Origin: Anaerolineales bacterium UBA7227
Lineage (GTDB): Bacteria > Chloroflexota > Anaerolineae > Anaerolineales > Villigracilaceae
Reading direction: 5' to 3'
Length of the DNA: 10,761 nucleotides
NCBI GenBank assembly: GCA_002473085.1
Contig: DKTP01000008.1
Coordinates: 1 to 10,761 of the forward strand
A model generated the notes under the pieces. The model was given only the letters and a program-made list of their open reading frames with translations. It was not told the origin of the DNA and did not search any database. This document shows, in pieces, positions 7,770-10,761 of the stretch. The position numbers and the translations under genes were made by a program. The first letter of the stretch is position 1, and each line of letters opens with the position of its first letter.

Positions 7770-8297
7770 ATGTTCAAGCGCAACGCCCCTCCCACCGAAA
7801 CATCCCAACCCATCCAGGCCGTCGAGCGGATCACCTCCGTGCTGGGATCGGGACTCATCTGGCACGGCTCGATCAACGGCGCGGGCGGTGTCCGCATCGA
7901 GGGAGCCTTCGAGGGCGAGATCGCCCTGCGCGGGATGCTCGTCGTCGGCGAGACGGGACGCGTCACCTGCGAGAACATCCGCGCCAACGCGGTCATCGTG
8001 GCGGGCGCGGTGCGCGGAAATATCACCACGCAAAAATTGGAGATCCGCGCTTCGGGCCGCGTCTGGGGCGACGTGGTGACGACCGCCTTCGTGACCGAGG
8101 AAGGCGCCTTCCTGCGCGGACAGATCCGCATGGAGGAGCGCGTCGAGCTGGACCTCGAAGCGGCTCCCGAGTCCACGCCTGCGGAGGCGGCCCAGGCCGA
8201 GTCCCTCGCGGCGAGCGCGGCGGTCATCCCCGAGGTCACGCCCATCCCGAAGGCCGAACCGCCCACCATCGTCAAAAAGAAAAAAGCAAGTTCATAA
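7770..8297 (+). CDS. Bactofilin-type polymer-forming cytoskeletal protein
   Basis: This is a 175-residue protein. Residues 21-130 form the bactofilin (DUF583) beta-helix, seen as short repeating strand-turn units rich in Gly and Val: SGLIWHGSINGAGGVRIEG, FEGEI, LVVGETGRVTC, IRANAVIVAGAVRGNI, LEIRASGRVWGDV. Bactofilins self-assemble without nucleotides into filaments, often at the membrane, with roles in cell shape and envelope organisation. The N-terminal ~20 residues are a disordered leader. The C-terminal ~45 residues are Ala/Pro/Glu-rich and end in a basic VKKKKASS tail. Such flanking tails are usual for the family and may anchor it to partners or membrane. There is no ribosome site before the ATG; a TAAAAT at the right distance suggests a leaderless mRNA. 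Confidence 0.9.
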   Translation: MFKRNAPPTETSQPIQAVERITSVLGSGLIWHGSINGAGGVRIEGAFEGEIALRGMLVVGETGRVTCENIRANAVIVAGAVRGNITTQKLEIRASGRVWGDVVTTAFVTEEGAFLRGQIRMEERVELDLEAAPESTPAEAAQAESLAASAAVIPEVTPIPKAEPPTIVKKKKASS

Positions 8298-8310
8298 CCA
8301 TCACCCCCAG

Positions 8311-8334
8311 CCCCTCTCCCAGCAGGAGAGGGGG
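8311..8334 (+). repeat. Hairpin between bactofilin and ProS-like gene, carrying the ribosome site
   Basis: CCCCTCTCC (8311-8319) pairs with GGAGAGGGG (8325-8333) across CAGCA. The right arm contains GGAG, the only ribosome-site-like sequence before the ATG at 8344. The stem might hide that site or act as a weak terminator of the bactofilin transcript. The CCCCCAGCCCCTCTCCC context resembles a very widespread intergenic repeat. Confidence 0.55.
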
Positions 8335-8343
8335 AACACTAAT

Positions 8344-9540
8344 ATGAAATACCGCGAACTTCAAATCCAAACCCAACGGGAATTTCCCAACAACGCCCGC
8401 TCCGAAGGCTTTGGCTGGCTCGCCCGCGCGGGATACGTCACGCGCGAAAACGAGTTGACCCTGCTCGGCCAATTTGCTGTCGAACATTTTCGTCAATCCG
8501 TTAATCCTTCATCTTTCCTCTTTCCTCTTTCATCTTTCTCCAGCGCCGAGGAGACCTACTTCCCCATTTCCAATGGCTCCGTCGAAGTCATCCACTGTCC
8601 CGCCTGCGGATATTCCGCCCGCAAGGAGTTGGCTGAAATCAAGAAGACGCCTTTCTCGAACGAGGAGCCCCTGTCCGCGAAAAAAGTCGAGACGCCCGAA
8701 TGTCCCACCATCGAGGCGCTGGCCGCGTATCTGAACATTCCCAAAGAGAAGACCGCCAAAGCGTTGATGTTCACCCGCGTCGCGGACGGGAAATTCGTCT
8801 TCGTCGTCCTGCGCGGCGACATGACCCTGAGCGAAGCCAAGCTGAAGAACGCGGTCGGCGAGACCCGCCTCGCGACCGCCGAAGAGATCGAGCGGGCGGG
8901 CGCGGCGGCGGGATACGCGTCGCCCGTCGGGTTGAAGGACGCGCTCATCGTCGTGGACGATCTCATCCCGCAATCGCCCAACCTCGCGGCGGGCGCGAAC
9001 GAGACGGGCTATCACCTCGTCAACGCCAACTGCGGACGCGACTACCAGCCGGAGATCGTCGCCGACCTCGCGCTGGCGGACGCGGGCGATGCTTGTCCGC
9101 GCTGCGGAAACAAGTTGACCGTCCTGCGCGCCGAGATACTGGCTACCCGCAACGAATTTTTCTTCGACAAAATCCTGCTCGCCCTCGCCGAATCCCATCA
9201 CGACGAAAAGGGACTGACCTTCCCCGCCTCCGCCGCGCCGTTCCGCGTCTACCTGATGCACGTCCCTGGCAAGACCGTGGACACGCGCTCCAAAGCCGAG
9301 GAAATTTACGCCGAATTACAAAGCGCGGGCATATCCGTTTTGTTCGACGACCGCGACGAGCGCGCGGGCGTCAAATTCAACGACGCGGACTTGATCGGGT
9401 GTCCTGTCCGAATCACGGTTGGGGAACGTGGGTTGCAAAACGGGATGGCGGAAATCAAGGCACGGAGAGCAGCGGACAGCGCTCAGGTTCAGATCGAGGC
9501 GGTTCCCGCTCATGTCAAAGACCTGACCTCGGCGAAGTAG
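8344..9540 (+). CDS. Prolyl-tRNA synthetase-derived protein without aminoacylation core (editing plus anticodon-binding domains)
   Basis: This 398-residue protein is clearly derived from a bacterial ProS but is about 170 residues shorter. Residues 1-50 resemble the ProS N-terminus (REFPNNARSEGFGWLARAGYV). Where class II motifs 1 and 2 should follow, there is only a Ser/Phe/Leu/Pro-rich linker (52-67) encoded by a 7-bp repeat. Residues 85-88 (CPAC) and 251-254 (CPRC) flank a YbaK/INS-type editing domain (118-245: EKTAKALMF with Lys139, VLRGDMTLSEAKLKNAVG, GYASPVGLKDALIVVDDLI). Motif 3 (GxGxxR) is gone: EFFFDKILLALAESHHDEKG replaces it. Residues 295-398 are the anticodon-binding domain (LFDDRDERAGVKFNDADLIGCPVRITVGERGL). 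It cannot charge tRNA as seen, but may deacylate Ala- or Cys-tRNA-Pro in trans. A full ProS should exist elsewhere. The frame is intact with no decay. Confidence 0.85.
   Translation: MKYRELQIQTQREFPNNARSEGFGWLARAGYVTRENELTLLGQFAVEHFRQSVNPSSFLFPLSSFSSAEETYFPISNGSVEVIHCPACGYSARKELAEIKKTPFSNEEPLSAKKVETPECPTIEALAAYLNIPKEKTAKALMFTRVADGKFVFVVLRGDMTLSEAKLKNAVGETRLATAEEIERAGAAAGYASPVGLKDALIVVDDLIPQSPNLAAGANETGYHLVNANCGRDYQPEIVADLALADAGDACPRCGNKLTVLRAEILATRNEFFFDKILLALAESHHDEKGLTFPASAAPFRVYLMHVPGKTVDTRSKAEEIYAELQSAGISVLFDDRDERAGVKFNDADLIGCPVRITVGERGLQNGMAEIKARRAADSAQVQIEAVPAHVKDLTSAK
8509..8536 (+). repeat. 7-bp tandem repeat TC(A/C)TCTT inside the ProS-like gene
   Basis: Four units lie end to end: TCATCTT, TCCTCTT, TCCTCTT, TCATCTT, within a pyrimidine-rich tract from 8505 to 8542. 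It encodes the linker SSFLFPLSSFS at the place where the synthetase core is missing. A 7-base period is unusual inside a coding region. Confidence 0.75.
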
Positions 9541-9543
9541 AAT
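9538..9543 (+). promoter_or_regulatory. Putative -10 element of a leaderless promoter (PH-like membrane protein)
   Basis: TAGAAT, overlapping the stop codon of the ProS-like gene, lies seven bases before the ATG at 9551. There is no ribosome binding site. The layout matches that before the bactofilin. It could be chance, since the TAG is the stop codon. Confidence 0.35.
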
Positions 9544-9550
9544 TGCGCCA

Positions 9551-10459
9551 ATGAACACCGGCTCCTTCCCTCCCGCCCGCCGCCGCGGCCTGCTCGTCTA
9601 CGGCGTCATCATCGCCGTCCTCGCCGCGCTCGCCATCTGGTCATTCCAGAACCTTTCGCGCGCGCCCGTCGGGCCGAGCGTCATCGTGTACCTGCTGGTC
9701 ATCCTCGTCGCGCTCCCGCCCCTCCCGTTCTTCGGATACCGCGCCTTCGCCCTCCTCCAGGCCGACTACGTCCTCGACCGCGACTCGCTCGCCTTTTACT
9801 GGGGACTGCGCGTGGAGGACATCCCGCTGACCGACATCGAATGGATCCGTCCCGCCTCCGACCTGGCTTCGCCGCTTCGCCCTCCGACGTTGGGGCTGGT
9901 CGGCGGTTACCTCGGCGTGACGCGCCACCCCGACCTCGGTTCCGTCGAGTTCATCGCCTCGACGTGCGACAACCTCCTGCTGGTGGCCACCGCCAAACGG
10001 ACGTACGCCATCTCGCCCGAAGACGCGCCCGCGTTTCTCGCCACCTTCCGCCGCGCCACTGAGATGGGAAGCCTGCTCCCAGCGGAAGCCGTCTCGCAGT
10101 ATCCGTCCTTCCTGCTGGCGCGCGCCTGGGAAAATTCCGCTGCCCGTTTCCTGTGGTTGAACGGACTGCTCCTCAACCTCGGACTCATCGTCTGGGTGTT
10201 GTTCCTCATCCCGTCCGTCCCGCAAGTGACGCTCGGCTTCGCGCCCTCGGGCGCGCCGCTGGAGGCCGTCCCCTCGGTGCGGCTGATCCTGCTCCCGCTG
10301 CTGAGCGCGTCCCTCTTCGCGGCGGGACTCATCGCCGGTCTGTTCTTCTACCGCGAGGAGAAGTCCCGTCCGCTGGCGACGGTGGTCTGGGCCTCCAGCG
10401 CGTTGACCAGCCTGCTGTTTTTGCTGGCGGTGTTGTTCATCGTGACCGCGCCGGTATAG
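9551..10459 (+). CDS. Membrane protein with bacterial PH-like domain
   Basis: This is a 302-residue membrane protein. Likely membrane segments are at about 14-32, 43-63, 201-221, 243-266 and 275-299. Between the second and third is a soluble domain (about 70-172): YVLDRDSLAFYWGLRVEDIPLTDIEWI, a Gly-rich region, then VEFIASTCDNLLLVATAKRTYAISPEDAPAFLATFRRA. This alternating strand pattern with a final helix, plus the typical 'treated as if PH' phrase ISPEDAPAFLATFR, matches bacterial pleckstrin-homology-like domains found in membrane proteins of unknown function. The N-terminus is basic (ARRRG), consistent with a cytoplasmic start. The gene begins 10 bases after the ProS-like gene and has no ribosome site. 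No enzyme motif was seen, so no specific function can be given. Confidence 0.7.
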   Translation: MNTGSFPPARRRGLLVYGVIIAVLAALAIWSFQNLSRAPVGPSVIVYLLVILVALPPLPFFGYRAFALLQADYVLDRDSLAFYWGLRVEDIPLTDIEWIRPASDLASPLRPPTLGLVGGYLGVTRHPDLGSVEFIASTCDNLLLVATAKRTYAISPEDAPAFLATFRRATEMGSLLPAEAVSQYPSFLLARAWENSAARFLWLNGLLLNLGLIVWVLFLIPSVPQVTLGFAPSGAPLEAVPSVRLILLPLLSASLFAAGLIAGLFFYREEKSRPLATVVWASSALTSLLFLLAVLFIVTAPV

Positions 10460-10478
10460 ACTCCCGCTTCAATCCTCC

Positions 10479-10761
10479 ATGACGCTTCTTTACGGATTCA
10501 TCCTCGCGCTCGTCGTCGCCCTTCTCGCCTACCGCGTCCGCAGCCTGAACAAAAGCGGCGCGCTGGCCGCGGCCGTTTTGGGGACGGTCATCTTCGGCGT
10601 GGGCGGATGGCAATGGGCGATTCTACTCCTCGTTTTCTTCGCCACCTCGTCGGGACTAAGCCGGGCCTTCAAAAAACGCAAAGTCGGGTTGGACGAGAAA
10701 TACGCCAAAAGCGGTCGACGCGACGCGGGACAGGTCTTCGGCAACGGAGGCGCGGCGGGCC
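10479..10761 (+). CDS. DUF92 family integral membrane protein (partial, 5' end only)
   Basis: The first 94 residues are present; the gene continues past the right edge. Membrane segments lie at about 2-19, 27-42 and 46-60. LNKSGALAAAVLGTVIFGVGGWQWAILLLVFFATSSGLSR and SGRRDAGQVFGNGG (residues 23-62 and 78-91) are signatures of the DUF92/TMEM19 family. This family includes the plant and cyanobacterial phytyl-phosphate kinase VTE6, so a role as an isoprenoid (phosphate) kinase or a related CTP-dependent enzyme is possible, but it is not shown here. It starts 19 bases after the PH-like gene on the same strand and probably shares its transcript. No clear ribosome binding site is present. Confidence 0.82.
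   Translation, partial: MTLLYGFILALVVALLAYRVRSLNKSGALAAAVLGTVIFGVGGWQWAILLLVFFATSSGLSRAFKKRKVGLDEKYAKSGRRDAGQVFGNGGAAG

Noticed and set aside
8700..9554. Alternative frame of 284 codons in the ProS-like gene
   Set aside because: It is an Arg-rich shadow frame. The other frame carries clear editing and anticodon-binding domain motifs.

Overview
The window joins two stretches of different composition. Positions 1 to about 2160 are AT-rich (for example, 23 of 60 bases are G or C at 661-720). The rest is GC-rich (43 of 60 at 4261-4320) with short intergenic gaps and several repeat families between genes. The gene content points to an anaerobic or facultative bacterium of the Chloroflexota, most likely class Anaerolineae. 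This rests on gene families and intergenic repeat style recalled from that group, so it is an inference.

Layout. (1) 1-2092, minus strand: a two-gene operon, a NurA-like nuclease followed by a HerA-like hexameric ATPase that runs off the left edge. A TATAAT promoter precedes it. Its composition and gene content suggest an acquired DNA-processing or anti-phage island. (2) 2093-2528: a gene-poor junction with hairpins and a nested inverted repeat. (3) 2529-7469, plus strand: a redox operon encoding an HndB-like thioredoxin-fold ferredoxin protein, NuoE-type and NuoF-type subunits of an NADH-oxidising module, and a 776-residue FdhA/NuoG-like Fe-S molybdopterin-oxidoreductase relative. The last protein lacks the catalytic Cys/Sec of formate dehydrogenases, the His/Cys cluster motif and the C-terminal molybdopterin dinucleotide-binding domain. 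(4) 7470-7769: 300 bases of dense repeats, including four 18-bp tandem units ending in a terminator-like hairpin and a 120-base composite palindrome. (5) 7770-10761, plus strand: a bactofilin, a prolyl-tRNA-synthetase-derived protein that keeps the editing and anticodon-binding domains but has lost the aminoacylation core, a membrane PH-like protein, and the start of a DUF92 membrane protein.

How the genes may work together. NurA and HerA probably form one DNA-end-processing machine. HndB-, NuoE- and NuoF-like proteins would take electrons from NADH through FMN and Fe-S clusters to the FdhA-like subunit, which looks like an electron conduit rather than a formate dehydrogenase. The electron acceptor is not visible here. 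The ProS-derived protein may clear mischarged tRNA-Pro in trans. The most interesting items are the core-less ProS with a 7-bp repeat at the deletion point, the catalytically stripped FdhA-like subunit beside a cysteine-free ferredoxin-like domain in NuoF, and the NurA-HerA island.
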